DNA from: Rubrivivax sp.
Lineage (GTDB): Bacteria; Pseudomonadota; Gammaproteobacteria; Burkholderiales; Burkholderiaceae_C
Direction of reading: 5' to 3'
NCBI GenBank assembly: GCA_019635285.1
Contig: JAHBZS010000031.1
Location: 1-55,632, forward strand
DNA: 55,632 nucleotides
Shown: positions 20,642 to 32,371 of the stretch, in pieces
Position numbering within the stretch: the first letter of the stretch is position 1
Layout: every line of letters starts with the position of its first letter
The notes under the pieces: model-generated
What the model was told of the DNA's origin: nothing
Databases searched by the model: none
The model's input: the letters and a program-made list of their open reading frames with translations, nothing else
Translations under genes and position numbers: made by a program

Positions 20642-21785
20642 GGGCAAGCGCCGCCGCCAGCCGCTCGATGCCGGCGTCCAGCCGCTGCGGATCGCGTGAC
20701 GCAAAGCACCAGCGCAACCAGCCCTCGCCCTCCGGGCCGAAGGCGGCACCCGGGGCCAGCCCCAGGCCGTGGCGCTCCACCAGGCGCTTGGCGAAGGCCA
20801 GCGAATCGTCCTGGCCCGCCACGCGGAAGAAGGCATACATGCCGCCGGCAGGCGGCGACACCTCGACGCCGGGCAGCGCCGCCAGCTGCGGCAGCAGCCG
20901 GTCGCGGCAGCCCTGCAGGCGCTGCACCAGCGCCGGCACGAAGTCGGGCGCGATGCCCAGCGCGGCCAGCGCGCCGCGCTGCACGAACACCGGCGCGCAG
21001 GAGGTGTTGAACTCGATCAGCTTGCCGATGGCGTCCAGGTGGCCGCGCGGCAGCACCAGCCAGCCCAGCCGCCAGCCGGTCATCAGGAAGCTCTTGGAGA
21101 AGCTGTGCGCCACCACCAGCCGGTCGTCGTCGGTCGCAATGTCCAGAAAACTGGGCGCCGCGCGGTCGCCGCTGAAGTACAGCCGCTCGTAGACCTCGTC
21201 GGCCACGATCCAGGTGCCGGTGCGACGGCAATGCTCCAGGATGGCTTGCTGCTCGGCGCGCGTCAGCGTCCAGCCGGTGGGGTTGTTGGGCGCGTTCAGC
21301 AGCAGCACGCGCGTGCCCGGCGTCACGGTCGCGCGAAGCTCGTCCAGGTCCAGCCGCCACACGCCATCGTGCGGCCGCAGCGGCAGGCGCCGCACACGCG
21401 CCCCGACGATCTGCGCCTGCGCCGTCAGGTTGGGCCACAGCGGCACCACCGCCACCACCTCGTCGCCGGGGTCGGCCAGCATCTGCATCGCCAGCATCAG
21501 CGCATTCACGCCCGACGACGTGACGGCGATGCGCTCCGCGGCCACCGCGCCATGCAGCGACGAGCTGTAGGCCGACAGCCCCTCGCGCAACTCGGCCAGG
21601 CCCAGGTTGTGCGCGTAGAAGGTCTCGCCGTCCTGCAGCGAGCGCGCCGCGGCTTCGCGCACCGGCTGGGGCGTGACCTCGTCGCTTTCGCCGAACCAGA
21701 AGGCCAGCACGTCCGCGCGCCCCAGCCCGGCGTTGGCGACTTCGCGGATCTTCGACGCGGGCAAGGAGGCGATGGACTGGCGCAT
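20637..21785 (-). CDS. pyridoxal-phosphate aminotransferase, class I/II
   Basis: A 382-residue fold-type I aminotransferase. The cofactor lysine is K231 in HSFSKSFLMTGWRLGW; NAPNNPTGW and VADEVYERL are the other cofactor contacts, and the C-terminal WLRWCFAS region holds an active-site Arg equivalent nearby. Its substrate cannot be told from sequence. An in-frame ATG 16 codons upstream exists, but MRQSIASLPASKIREV at 21785 fits better. It is divergent from hsp20, sharing a 119-base intergenic region. Confidence 0.88.
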   Translation of the reverse strand: MRQSIASLPASKIREVANAGLGRADVLAFWFGESDEVTPQPVREAAARSLQDGETFYAHNLGLAELREGLSAYSSSLHGAVAAERIAVTSSGVNALMLAMQMLADPGDEVVAVVPLWPNLTAQAQIVGARVRRLPLRPHDGVWRLDLDELRATVTPGTRVLLLNAPNNPTGWTLTRAEQQAILEHCRRTGTWIVADEVYERLYFSGDRAAPSFLDIATDDDRLVVAHSFSKSFLMTGWRLGWLVLPRGHLDAIGKLIEFNTSCAPVFVQRGALAALGIAPDFVPALVQRLQGCRDRLLPQLAALPGVEVSPPAGGMYAFFRVAGQDDSLAFAKRLVERHGLGLAPGAAFGPEGEGWLRWCFASRDPQRLDAGIERLAAALAL

Positions 21786-21814
21786 GGTGCTTGATGCCGC
21801 GCAAACGCGCGGCC

Positions 21815-21842
21815 CTTGAAATGACAGGCGCAAGGCCTATCT
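21815..21842 (+). promoter_or_regulatory. sigma-32-type heat-shock promoter of hsp20
   Basis: CCCTTGAA with CTTGAA at 21815-21820, a 14-base spacer, then GCCTATCT at 21835-21842, which matches the CCCCATNT heat-shock -10 at five of its seven fixed positions. It points at hsp20 and leaves a leader of about 55 bases. Confidence 0.6.
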
Positions 21843-21904
21843 GCTGGACATGGCGGTCGGCGTGGGTTTGCTGGCTGCCGCGTTGTTTGATTCTAGGAGG
21901 CACC

Positions 21905-22345
21905 ATGTTTCTCGTACCCATGACCCGCAGCGCCTCGGACCTGGCGCGCAGCTTCGATCGCCTGTTCGACGACGGCTTCGAACGCTTCTTTGCACCCGCC
22001 GCGCAAGGCAACGGCCCGGCGCGCAGCCCCGCACTGGACGTGGCCGAATCCGAACGCGCCTATACCGTCAAGCTCGACCTGCCGGGCGTGGCGAAGGAGG
22101 ATGTCAAGGTGGCCATCGACGGCCGCCGCGTGAGCATCGAAGCGCAGGCGCGCAAGGACGACGAAAAGAAGGAAGGCGACCGCATCGTCTACCGCGAGCG
22201 CTCGGTGTCCAGCTATGCGCGCAGCTTCACCGTGGCGACGGAGATCGACCAGGCCGAATCGGGCGCCAAGCTGGAGAACGGCGTGCTCACGTTGACGCTG
22301 GCCAAGCGCGGCGCTCCGGCGAGCGCCCAGCTCACGGTCAACTGA
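21905..22345 (+). CDS. Hsp20/alpha-crystallin small heat-shock protein
   Basis: An ATP-independent holdase of 146 residues. The alpha-crystallin domain spans about 38-146, with [19 protein letters not shown] at its start and the ENGVLTLTL strand at its end; the short N-terminal arm ([14 protein letters not shown]) is typical of the family. AGGAGG lies five bases before the ATG. A heat-shock promoter is visible upstream. Its 3' end overlaps the convergent tsaD stop by eight bases. Confidence 0.95.
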   Translation: MFLVPMTRSASDLARSFDRLFDDGFERFFAPAAQGNGPARSPALDVAESERAYTVKLDLPGVAKEDVKVAIDGRRVSIEAQARKDDEKKEGDRIVYRERSVSSYARSFTVATEIDQAESGAKLENGVLTLTLAKRGAPASAQLTVN

Positions 22346-23369
22346 CCGCGGCCAGATCCCAGCGCGGGCGCACGTCAAAGGCGCCCGCGGCCTGGGTGGC
22401 AGCCAGCCCGGCCTGCCAGCGCATCGCTGCGGCGAGCGCGATCATCGCGCCGTTGTCGGTGCACAGCGCCGGCTCCGGATAGTGCACGCGCGCGCCGATG
22501 CGGCGAGCCTCCGCATCGAGCCGCGCGCGCAGGCTGACATTGGCGCCCACGCCGCCGGCCACCACCAGCCGCTTCAGGCCGGTGTCCTTCAGCGCACGCA
22601 GCGACTTGGCGCACAGCACGTCGACGATCGCCTGCTGCACGCTGGCCGCCATGTCCGCACGCTGCGCGTCGCTCGGCTCACCGAGCTTGGCCAGGCGCAC
22701 GGCCACCGCCGTCTTGAGCCCGGCGAAGGAGAAGTCCAGGTTCGGCTTGTGCAGCAGCGGGCGCGGCAGGTCGAAGGCGCCGGGATCGCCCGCGCGCGCC
22801 AAGGCGCTCAAGGCCGGCCCGCCGGGATAGCCCAGGCCCAGCAGCTTGGCGCTCTTGTCGAAGGCTTCGCCGGCGGCGTCGTCGATGGTCTCACCCAGCA
22901 GCGCATAGCGGCCCACGCCGTCGACGCGCATCAGTTGCGTGTGGCCGCCGGACACCAGCAGCGCGACGAACGGAAACGCCGGCGGGTCGGCCGACAGGAA
23001 CGGCGACAGCAGATGCCCTTCGAGGTGATGCACGCCCAGCGTCGGCCGCTGCAGCGCCTCGGCCAGCGCCACCGCCACGCCGGCGCCCACCAGCAGCGCG
23101 CCGGCCAGCCCGGGCCCGCGCGTGTAGGCCACCAGGTCGATGTCCTGCAGCCGGCAGGCGGCTGCGTCCAGCACCTGCCGCGTCAGCGGCAGCACGCGCC
23201 GGATGTGGTCGCGCGAGGCCAGCTCCGGCACCACGCCGCCGTAGGCCTGGTGCATGTCCACCTGGCTGTGCAGCGCCTGCGCCCGCAATTGCGGCACGCC
23301 TTCGGCGGCCGCGCTGACCAGCGCCACGCCGGTCTCGTCGCAGCTGCTTTCGATGCCGAGGATGTTCAT
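22338..23369 (-). CDS. tsaD: tRNA N6-adenosine threonylcarbamoyltransferase TsaD
   Basis: Transfers the threonylcarbamoyl group to A37 of tRNAs that read ANN codons, in a complex with TsaB and TsaE; 343 residues. Visible marks are the N-terminal [12 protein letters not shown] nucleotide motif, the metal-binding [10 protein letters not shown] histidines, [10 protein letters not shown], and [13 protein letters not shown] near the C-terminus. It starts two bases after fdx, so it is the last gene of the isc transcript in this organism. Confidence 0.97.
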   Translation of the reverse strand: MNILGIESSCDETGVALVSAAAEGVPQLRAQALHSQVDMHQAYGGVVPELASRDHIRRVLPLTRQVLDAAACRLQDIDLVAYTRGPGLAGALLVGAGVAVALAEALQRPTLGVHHLEGHLLSPFLSADPPAFPFVALLVSGGHTQLMRVDGVGRYALLGETIDDAAGEAFDKSAKLLGLGYPGGPALSALARAGDPGAFDLPRPLLHKPNLDFSFAGLKTAVAVRLAKLGEPSDAQRADMAASVQQAIVDVLCAKSLRALKDTGLKRLVVAGGVGANVSLRARLDAEARRIGARVHYPEPALCTDNGAMIALAAAMRWQAGLAATQAAGAFDVRPRWDLAAVS

Positions 23370-23371
23370 CC

Positions 23372-23710
23372 TCAGTGGTTCTCGCGCGCGTGATTGATCG
23401 TGTACTTGGGCAGCTCGATGGTCACGTCCTGCTGCGCCAGGATCGCCTGGCAGGACAGGCGCGAGGTCGGCGTCAGGCCCCAGGCGCGGTCCAGCAGGTC
23501 CTCTTCGGACTCGTCCATCTCGCCCAGCGACGCGAAGCCCTCGCGCACGATGACGTGGCAGGTGGTGCAGGCGCAGCTCATCTCGCAGGCATGCTCGATG
23601 GCGATGCCGTTCTCCAGCAGCGCCTCGCAGATGGAGGTGCCCGGCGTGGCTTCGATGTCGTCGCCCTGCGGGCAGAGCTCGGGGTGCGGCAGGATGCGGA
23701 TGTGCGGCAT
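23372..23710 (-). CDS. fdx: ISC-type [2Fe-2S] ferredoxin
   Basis: Adrenodoxin-like ferredoxin of 112 residues that gives electrons to Fe-S assembly. The cluster ligands are C42, C48, C51 and C87 ([11 protein letters not shown] ... LSCQ), the spacing of the isc Fdx family. It follows hscA by 14 bases and precedes tsaD. Confidence 0.97.
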   Translation of the reverse strand: MPHIRILPHPELCPQGDDIEATPGTSICEALLENGIAIEHACEMSCACTTCHVIVREGFASLGEMDESEEDLLDRAWGLTPTSRLSCQAILAQQDVTIELPKYTINHARENH

Positions 23711-23724
23711 GGCTAGGCAGGTGC

Positions 23725-25587
23725 TCAGACGTCTTCGATGCTGCGCCCGGCCAGCGCCTGGCGGATGCCGCGGTTCATGCGTGCGGCGGCGAATTCCTCG
23801 GTGCCCTTGGCCAGCGCTTCCACCGCCTGGTTGATGGCGTCGTGGTCTTCGCCGGCGGCCAGCGCGCGCACGCCGGACATCAGCGTCTCGATCGCCGTGC
23901 GCTCGCCGGGCTGCAGCAGCGCGCCGTCCGCGGCCAGCGCCGACTGCGTGGCCAGCAGCAGCCGCTCGGCCTCGACGCGGGCCTCGCGCAGCGCGCGCAC
24001 GCGCATGTCGTCCTGCGCATGCGTGAAGCCTTCGCGCAGCATGCGCGCCACCTGGTCGTCGGCCAGGCCGTAGCTGGGCTTGACGACCACGCTGGCCTGC
24101 ACGCCGCTGACGGCTTCGCGCGCCGACACGCTGAGCAGGCCATCGGCGTCCACCTGGAAACTGACGCGAATGCGCGCCACGCCGGCCGCCATCGGCGGAA
24201 TGCCGCGCAGCTCGAAGCGCGCCAGCGAGCGGCAGTCGGCGACCAGCTCGCGCTCGCCCTGCACCACGTGCAGCGCCATCGCCGTCTGCCCATCCTGGTA
24301 GGTGGTGAATTCCTGCGCCTTGGCCACGGGGATGGTGGTGTTGCGCTCGATGATGCGTTCCACCAGCCCGCCCATCGTCTCCAGGCCCAGCGACAGCGGG
24401 ATCACGTCCAGCAGCAGCAACTGGCGGTCGCCGCCGTTGCCGGCCAGCGCGTGGGCCTGGATGGCCGCGCCGATGGCCACCACCTCGTCGGGGTTGAGGT
24501 CGGTCAGCACCTTGGCGTCGGCACCGAAGAACTCGCCGACCGCGCGCCGCACCATGGGCATGCGCGTGGCCCCGCCGACCATCACCACGCCCAGCACGTC
24601 GGCGTGCGGCACGCGCGCATCGCGCAGCACCTTGCGCAGCGCGGTCAACGTGCGTTCCAGCAAGGGCTGCGCCAGCGCTTCAAGCTCGGCTCGGGCCAGC
24701 GGCAGGTGCAGCGGGCCGTCCTGCAGCGCCGCATCCAGCGACACCGTGTCCTGCGTGCTCAACGCTTCCCGCGCCGTGCGGGCGGCGCGCAGCAGCGCGC
24801 TCTTGTCCGCCGGTGTGTCGGCGCGCCGGCCGGCGCGCTGCAGTGCCCAGTCGGCCAGCAGGTGGTCGAAGTCGTCGCCGCCCAGCGCGGCGTCGCCGCC
24901 GGTGGCCACGACCTCGAACACGCCCTGGCTCAGGCGCAGCAGCGAGACGTCGAAGGTGCCGCCGCCCAGGTCGTAGACCGCGTACAGCCCTTCACTGCCG
25001 TGGTCCAGCCCGTAGGCCACCGCCGCCGCGGTCGGCTCGTTGATCAGGCGCAGCACGTTCAGCCCGGCCAGCTGCGCGGCGTCCTTGGTCGCCTGCCGCT
25101 GCGCGTCGTCGAAGTAGGCCGGCACGGTGATCACCGCGCCGAAGAGTTCGTCGTCGAAGCTGTCCTCGGCGCGCTGGCGCAGCGTGGCCAGGATCTCCGC
25201 CGACACCTCGACCGCGGTCTTCAGCCCCTGGCGCGTGCGCACCGCCACCATGCCCGGCTGGTCGACCAGTTCGTAGGGCAGCTGCGCGGCGCCGGCCACG
25301 TCGGCCAGGCGCCGGCCCATCAGCCGCTTGGCCGAGGCGATGCAGTTCGCCGCATCGTCGGCCTGCAGCGCCTTGGCGCTGTGCCCGACCTGGCGGCGCT
25401 GATCCTCCAGGTAGCACACCACCGACGGCAGCAGCACCCTGCCCTGCGCGTCGGGCAGGCACTCGGGCATGCCGTGCCGCACCGCCGCCACCAGCGAATG
25501 CGTGGTGCCCAGGTCGATGCCTACCGCCACACGCCGCTGGTGCGGGTCGGGCGCCTGGCCGGGCTCGGAGATCTGCAGCAGCGCCAT
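23725..25587 (-). CDS. hscA: Fe-S protein assembly chaperone HscA
   Basis: Specialised Hsp70 of 620 residues that with HscB acts on IscU. The ATPase domain shows [29 protein letters not shown] and [13 protein letters not shown]; the substrate-binding domain follows from about residue 390. Compared with DnaK it lacks the long charged lid tail, as expected for HscA. It starts three bases after hscB. Confidence 0.96.
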   Translation of the reverse strand: MALLQISEPGQAPDPHQRRVAVGIDLGTTHSLVAAVRHGMPECLPDAQGRVLLPSVVCYLEDQRRQVGHSAKALQADDAANCIASAKRLMGRRLADVAGAAQLPYELVDQPGMVAVRTRQGLKTAVEVSAEILATLRQRAEDSFDDELFGAVITVPAYFDDAQRQATKDAAQLAGLNVLRLINEPTAAAVAYGLDHGSEGLYAVYDLGGGTFDVSLLRLSQGVFEVVATGGDAALGGDDFDHLLADWALQRAGRRADTPADKSALLRAARTAREALSTQDTVSLDAALQDGPLHLPLARAELEALAQPLLERTLTALRKVLRDARVPHADVLGVVMVGGATRMPMVRRAVGEFFGADAKVLTDLNPDEVVAIGAAIQAHALAGNGGDRQLLLLDVIPLSLGLETMGGLVERIIERNTTIPVAKAQEFTTYQDGQTAMALHVVQGERELVADCRSLARFELRGIPPMAAGVARIRVSFQVDADGLLSVSAREAVSGVQASVVVKPSYGLADDQVARMLREGFTHAQDDMRVRALREARVEAERLLLATQSALAADGALLQPGERTAIETLMSGVRALAAGEDHDAINQAVEALAKGTEEFAAARMNRGIRQALAGRSIEDV

Positions 25588-25590
25588 CGG

Positions 25591-26109
25591 TCAGGGCTGC
25601 AGCGTCTCGAGGCGCTGATCGATGTCCTGCCTGAAGCGCGCCACGAACATCAGCTCGCGCACCAGGCTGGCCGCCGCCTGCGCGTCGCCGTGCGTGTCGA
25701 GTTGCTGTTCCAGCCGCTGCAGCAGCTGCCGCTCGTGGCTGGCGACCTGGTCGTCCAGTGCCTGCACGGTGTCCGTGCCGTCGGCGTCGTCCAGCGACTC
25801 GCGCCAGGCCATCTGCTGGGTCAGGAACTCCCGTGGCATCGCGGTGTTGCGTTCGGCGTCGATGGGCACGCCGCGGCGCTCGCACAGGTAGGCGGCGCGC
25901 CGCAGCGGGTCCTTCAGCCGGCGGTAGGCCTCGTTCACCCGCACCGACCATTGCATGGCGACGCGCTGCGCCGCGGCGCCCTGCGCGGCAAAGCGGTCCG
26001 GGTGCACCTCGGCCTGCAGCTCGCGCCAGCGGCGGTCGAGCCGTGCCGGCTCGAGCGCGAAGCGCTCGTCCAGTCCGAAGAGCTTGAAGTCGTCGTCGTC
26101 GATGTTCAT
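25591..26109 (-). CDS. hscB: Fe-S assembly co-chaperone HscB
   Basis: J-domain protein of 172 residues. The HPD motif that stimulates HscA ATPase is in EVHPDRFAAQG; the C-terminal helical part (about 90-172) binds IscU. LFGLDERFALEPARLDRRW at the N-terminus is family-typical. It lies 61 bases after iscA and three before hscA. Confidence 0.95.
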   Translation of the reverse strand: MNIDDDDFKLFGLDERFALEPARLDRRWRELQAEVHPDRFAAQGAAAQRVAMQWSVRVNEAYRRLKDPLRRAAYLCERRGVPIDAERNTAMPREFLTQQMAWRESLDDADGTDTVQALDDQVASHERQLLQRLEQQLDTHGDAQAAASLVRELMFVARFRQDIDQRLETLQP

Positions 26110-26170
26110 GGCGCAGCCGCTACACGTCGCGTCCGCCGGACGCGCTGGCGTTGGATGTGGGTGCCGCCCC

Positions 26171-26494
26171 TCAGACGCGGAAGGACTCGCCGCAGCCGCA
26201 ACGATCCTTCTCGCGCGGGTTGTGGAACTTGAAGCCTTCGTTCAGCCCCTCGCGCACGAAATCGAGCTCCGTGCCTTCGAGGTACGGATAGCTCTTCGGG
26301 TCGACCAGGATCTTCACGCCGTGACCCTCGAACACCAAATCTTCGGGCGCCACTTCGTCGGCGTATTCCAGCTTGTAGGCCAGGCCCGAGCAGCCCGTGG
26401 TCTTGACGCCCAGTCGCACGCCCACGCCCTTGCCACGCTTGTGGATGTAGCGCGAGACATGGCGGGCCGCCGCTTCCGTCAGGGTCACGGCCAT
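26171..26494 (-). CDS. iscA: A-type Fe-S carrier IscA
   Basis: A 107-residue A-type scaffold or carrier. The three invariant cysteines are in [13 protein letters not shown] and DRCGCGESF. It receives or transfers iron or clusters downstream of IscU. It starts two bases after the iscU stop. Confidence 0.97.
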   Translation of the reverse strand: MAVTLTEAAARHVSRYIHKRGKGVGVRLGVKTTGCSGLAYKLEYADEVAPEDLVFEGHGVKILVDPKSYPYLEGTELDFVREGLNEGFKFHNPREKDRCGCGESFRV

Positions 26495-26496
26495 AC

Positions 26497-26889
26497 TCAG
26501 TGCGCCTGGCCGTGCTTGGTCTTGTAGTCCTCGACCGCGGCCTTGATGGCGTCCTCGGCCAGGATCGAGCAGTGGATCTTCACCGGCGGCAGCGCCAGCT
26601 CCTGCGCGATCTGGGTGTTCTTGATGGTCAGCGCTTCGTCCAGGGATTTGCCCTTGACCCATTCGGTGACCAGCGAGGACGACGCGATGGCCGAGCCGCA
26701 GCCGTAGGTCTTGAAGCGCGCGTCCTCGATCAGCCCGGTGGCCGGGTTGACGCGGATCTGCAGCTTCATCACGTCGCCGCAGGCCGGCGCGCCGACCATG
26801 CCGGTGCCTACCGCCTCGTCGCCCTTGTCGAAGGAGCCGACGTTGCGCGGGTTTTCGTAGTGGTCCACGACCTTGTCGCTGTATGCCAT
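26497..26889 (-). CDS. iscU: Fe-S cluster scaffold IscU
   Basis: Scaffold on which clusters are built, 130 residues. Ligand cysteines are C37 (PACGDV), C64 ([12 protein letters not shown]) and C107 (KIHCSIL); the HscA recognition motif LPPVK is at 100-104. It sits 15 bases after iscS, its sulfur donor. Confidence 0.98.
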   Translation of the reverse strand: MAYSDKVVDHYENPRNVGSFDKGDEAVGTGMVGAPACGDVMKLQIRVNPATGLIEDARFKTYGCGSAIASSSLVTEWVKGKSLDEALTIKNTQIAQELALPPVKIHCSILAEDAIKAAVEDYKTKHGQAH

Positions 26890-26904
26890 GAGTCTTCTCC
26901 TGAT

Positions 26905-28119
26905 TCAGTGTGCCGCCCACTGGATGGCGTTCAAGTCGACGCCATCTTTGTACATTTCCCACAACGGCGACAGCTCGCGCAACTTGGCCACCTGTTCCTG
27001 CAGGGTCTTGACGGCATAGTCGATCTCGGCCTCGGTGGTGAAGCGGCCGATGGTCATGCGCAGCGACGAATGCGCCAACTCGTCCGAGCGGCCCAGCGCA
27101 CGCAGCACATAGCTCGGCTCCAGGCTGGCCGAGGTGCAAGCCGAGCCCGAGGACACGGCCAGGCCCTTCACGCCCATGATCAGCGATTCGCCTTCCACGT
27201 AGTTGAAGGACATGTTCAGGTTGTGCGGCACGCGCCGCTCCAGGTCGCCGTTGACGAAGGTCTGCTCGATGTCGGACAGGCCCCGCAGCAGCCGCTGGTG
27301 CAGCATGCGGATGCGCTCGCGCTCGGCACCCATCTCGGCCTTGGCTAGCGCATAGGCCTCCCCCATGCCGACGATCTGGTGCGTGGGCAGCGTGCCCGAG
27401 CGCATGCCGCGCTCGTGGCCACCGCCGTGCATCTGCGCCTCGATGCGCACGCGCGGCTTGCGGCGCACGTACAGCGCACCGATGCCCTTGGGCCCGTAGG
27501 TCTTGTGCGACGCCAGGCTCATCAGGTCCACCGGCAACGAAGCCAGGTCGATGTCCACCTTGCCGGTGGCCTGCGCCGCGTCGACGTGGAAGATGATGCC
27601 GCGCTCGCGGCACATCTTGCCGATGGCCACGATGTCCTGGATCACGCCGATCTCGTTGTTGACCAGCATCACCGACACCAGGATGGTGTCCTTGCGCAGC
27701 GATTGCTCCAGCCGCTCGAGGTCGATCAGGCCGTCCTGCTGCACGTCCAGGTAGGTCGCCTCGAAGCCCTGGCGCTCCAGTTCGCGCACCGTGTCCAGCA
27801 CCGCCTTGTGCTCGGTCTTGACCGTGACCATGTGCTTGCCGCGCGAGCTGTAGAAGTGCGCCGCGCCCTTCAGCGCCAGATTGATGGATTCGGTGGCGCC
27901 GCTGGTCCAGACGATCTCGCGAGGATCCGCGCCGACCAGCGCCGCCACCTGTTCGCGCGCGCGCTCCACCGCCCCTTCGGCTTCCCAGCCCCAGGCATGG
28001 CTGCGGGACGCCGGGTTGCCGAAGTGCTCGCGCAGCCAAGGCACCATCGCATCGACCACGCGCGGGTCGCAGGGCGTCGTCGCCCCATAGTCCATGTATA
28101 TCGGGAAATGCGGTGTCAT
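26905..28119 (-). CDS. iscS: cysteine desulfurase IscS
   Basis: PLP enzyme of 404 residues that removes sulfur from cysteine for Fe-S assembly and tRNA thiolation. Marks: [16 protein letters not shown] with the PLP lysine, and the flexible loop [21 protein letters not shown] carrying the persulfide cysteine. It follows iscR by 32 bases. Confidence 0.97.
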   Translation of the reverse strand: MTPHFPIYMDYGATTPCDPRVVDAMVPWLREHFGNPASRSHAWGWEAEGAVERAREQVAALVGADPREIVWTSGATESINLALKGAAHFYSSRGKHMVTVKTEHKAVLDTVRELERQGFEATYLDVQQDGLIDLERLEQSLRKDTILVSVMLVNNEIGVIQDIVAIGKMCRERGIIFHVDAAQATGKVDIDLASLPVDLMSLASHKTYGPKGIGALYVRRKPRVRIEAQMHGGGHERGMRSGTLPTHQIVGMGEAYALAKAEMGAERERIRMLHQRLLRGLSDIEQTFVNGDLERRVPHNLNMSFNYVEGESLIMGVKGLAVSSGSACTSASLEPSYVLRALGRSDELAHSSLRMTIGRFTTEAEIDYAVKTLQEQVAKLRELSPLWEMYKDGVDLNAIQWAAH

Positions 28120-28151
28120 GGGTCAGATCTGCTCAAGAAATGGGATTGTCG

Positions 28152-28685
28152 CTATTTGCTCAAGGCGCTGCCCAGCGCGAACACCGAATTCGGCGCCGTG
28201 ATCTTGATCGGCCGCACCACCGGCTGGGACGAGATGGCGCGCTTCACCGGCGCGTCCTGCACCGACACGCCCTTGGCGATCTGCTCGTCGACCAGCTTCT
28301 TCAGCGAGATGGAATCGAGGTACTCGATCATCTTGGCGTTCAGGCTGGCCCACAGGTCGTGCGTCATGCAGCGGCCCGTATCGTCGCCCATGCAGTTTTC
28401 CTTGCCCGCGCAGCCGGTGGCGTCGATGGGTTCGTCGACGGCCACGATGATGTCGGCCACGGTGATCTCGTCGGCGCTGCGGCCCAGCGAATAGCCTCCA
28501 CCCGGGCCGCGGGTGCTTTCCACCAGTTCATGGCGGCGCAGCTTGCCGAACAGCTGCTCCAGGTAGGACAGCGAGATCTGCTGGCGCTGGCTGATGGCAG
28601 CCAGTGCGACCGGCCCGCTGTGCGAGCGCAGGCCCAGATCGATCATCGCGGTGACGGCAAAACGGCCCTTGGTGGTCAGACGCAT
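28152..28685 (-). CDS. iscR: Fe-S regulator IscR
   Basis: Rrf2-family repressor of 177 residues that senses the Fe-S supply. Winged helix at about 1-80 (LTTKGRFAVTAM, LEQLFGKLRRHELV, RGPGGGYSLGR). Cluster ligands: C92, C98, C106 and H109; relative to the Escherichia coli protein there are two extra residues between the second and third cysteines, a form I recall as usual in betaproteobacteria. The ATG at 28683 is chosen over an upstream in-frame ATG because MRLTTKGRFA is the conserved start. Confidence 0.96.
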   Translation of the reverse strand: MRLTTKGRFAVTAMIDLGLRSHSGPVALAAISQRQQISLSYLEQLFGKLRRHELVESTRGPGGGYSLGRSADEITVADIIVAVDEPIDATGCAGKENCMGDDTGRCMTHDLWASLNAKMIEYLDSISLKKLVDEQIAKGVSVQDAPVKRAISSQPVVRPIKITAPNSVFALGSALSK

Positions 28686-28794
28686 CAATATCTCCCTATC
28701 AGCCTCGCGGCACGGCAACAACACACTCGGGTGGACTCGTGCTCGCCAGCGTTATCCAAGGGTTAACCCTTTGTTATTCCTACTAACCAACTCA

Positions 28795-28828
28795 AGTATA
28801 CCCGATCCCGACTGTTTTGGTCGAGATT
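28795..28828 (-). promoter_or_regulatory. isc operon promoter with a type 1 IscR box
   Basis: On the minus strand 28828-28804 reads AATCTCGACCAAAACAGTC then GGGATC; its core agrees with the type 1 IscR consensus at nearly every position (CTCGAC..AAAC..AGTCGGG), failing only at the outer edges. TATACT (28800-28795) is a good -10, and the box overlaps the -35, so holo-IscR would block transcription of its own operon. Confidence 0.7.
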
Positions 28829-28847
28829 GGCAGCGGGAGTTCCCTCC

Positions 28848-30947
<2,100 letters not shown>

Positions 30948-31065
30948 GAATCCTGCCCCTCCCCGGTAGAATCGCCGGGCGAAACCTCACAGGGTAGCGC
31001 AGAGCAGCGCCGGCTGCTCCCCCAGGCTTCCGGGCCGCTCCATCCCCACCTTGCAGGCTGTACCG

Positions 31066-32262
31066 ATGTCGCTTTTTTCCTCCGTCGAACTCGCCCCGCG
31101 CGACCCCATCCTCGGCATGACCGAAGCGTTCAATGCCGACCCGAATCCCGCCAAGGTCAACCTCGGCGTCGGCGTGTACTTCGACGAGAACGGCAAGCTG
31201 CCGATCCTGCAATGCGTGCTGGCCGCCGAAAAGCAGCTGGCCGAGGCGCCCAAGCCGAAGGGCTACCTGCCGATCGACGGCATCCCCGCCTACGACCGCG
31301 CCGTGCAGGAACTGGTGTTCGGTGCCGACAGTGCCGCGTTGCGCGACGGACGCATCGCCACCGTGCAGACGCTGGGCGGCACCGGCGGGCTGAAGGTCGG
31401 CGCCGACTTTCTGCAGCGCCTGAACCCGCAGGCCAAGGTGCTAATCAGCGACCCGAGCTGGGAAAACCACCGCGCCTTGTTCACGCAGGCCGGGTTTGCC
31501 GTCGACGTCTATCCGTACTACGACGCCGCCACGCACGGCGTGCGCTTCGAGGCCATGCTCGCCGCGCTCGAAGCCGCGGCGGCAGGCACGGTGGTCGTGC
31601 TGCACGCCTGCTGCCACAACCCCACGGGCTGCGACCTGGAGCCGGCGCAGTGGGCGCGCATCGTGCAGGCCGTCAAGGCGCGGGGTCTGGTGGCCTTCCT
31701 CGACATGGCCTACCAGGGCTTCGGCGACGGCATCGCCGAGGACGGCGCGGTGGTGCAGCAGTTCCTGAACGCCGGCGTCGACTTCCTCGTCGCCACCTCG
31801 TTCTCCAAGAGCTTCTCGTTGTACGGCGAGCGCGTCGGCGCGCTGAGCGTGGTCGCGGCCGACAAGGCCGAAGCGGCGCGTGTGCTGTCGCGGCTGAAGG
31901 TGCTGATCCGCGGCAACTATTCCAACCCGCCGACGCACGGTGCCCAGGTGGTGGCGATGGTGCTGACCACGCCCGCGCTGCGCCGCCAGTGGGAAGACGA
32001 ACTGGCGGGCATGCGCACGCGCATCAAGCAGATGCGCCAGGCGCTGGTGCAGCGGCTGGCCGACGCGGGTGTCAAGCAAGACATGGGCTTCATCCTGCGG
32101 CAGAAGGGCATGTTCAGCTATTCCGGGCTGAGCGCGGAACGCATGCAGCGGCTGCGCAGCGAATTCGGCGTCTACGGCATCGATTCGGGCCGCATCTGCG
32201 TGGCCGCCCTCAACGACCGCAACCTCGGCCCGGTGGCCGCGGCCATCGCCAAGGTCGTTTGA
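31066..32262 (+). CDS. aromatic/aspartate aminotransferase, AspC/TyrB family
   Basis: A 398-residue class I aminotransferase of subgroup Ia. The PLP lysine is K248 in ATSFSKSFSLYGERVG; HACCHNPTGCD and FLDMAYQGFGDG are cofactor contacts, and the C-terminal GRICVAALND holds the substrate-carboxylate Arg. It interconverts aspartate or aromatic amino acids with 2-oxoglutarate; specificity between the two cannot be read with certainty. ATG at 31066 is preferred to an in-frame TTG five codons upstream. Confidence 0.92.
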   Translation: MSLFSSVELAPRDPILGMTEAFNADPNPAKVNLGVGVYFDENGKLPILQCVLAAEKQLAEAPKPKGYLPIDGIPAYDRAVQELVFGADSAALRDGRIATVQTLGGTGGLKVGADFLQRLNPQAKVLISDPSWENHRALFTQAGFAVDVYPYYDAATHGVRFEAMLAALEAAAAGTVVVLHACCHNPTGCDLEPAQWARIVQAVKARGLVAFLDMAYQGFGDGIAEDGAVVQQFLNAGVDFLVATSFSKSFSLYGERVGALSVVAADKAEAARVLSRLKVLIRGNYSNPPTHGAQVVAMVLTTPALRRQWEDELAGMRTRIKQMRQALVQRLADAGVKQDMGFILRQKGMFSYSGLSAERMQRLRSEFGVYGIDSGRICVAALNDRNLGPVAAAIAKVV

Positions 32263-32317
32263 GTGCGCACTCCACGCCGGCTCGTGGCGCCGAGGCGGGT
32301 TTGAGAACATAATTGCT

Positions 32318-32339
32318 GCGCCGCATCATGATGCGGCGC
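32318..32339. promoter_or_regulatory. 22-base perfect palindrome upstream of phaZ
   Basis: GCGCCGCATCATGATGCGGCGC is its own reverse complement and lies 33 bases before the phaZ start. TTGAGA at 32301 and CATCAT inside the palindrome are 17 bases apart and could be -35/-10, which would place the palindrome over the promoter like an operator. No T-run follows, so a classical terminator for the upstream gene is less likely. Confidence 0.45.
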
Positions 32340-32371
32340 GCTTCACAAACTCAACAAGCAGGCCAGACCCG

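Noticed and set aside
21843-21904. ROSE-type RNA thermometer before hsp20
   Set aside because: TTGCT occurs, but I could not pair it convincingly with the AGGAGG; no stable hairpin over the start site.
28770-28800. A second IscR box at ATACTTGAGTTGG...
   Set aside because: Only the left half agrees with the consensus; the right half is off by several positions. The neighbouring site at 28804-28828 fits much better.
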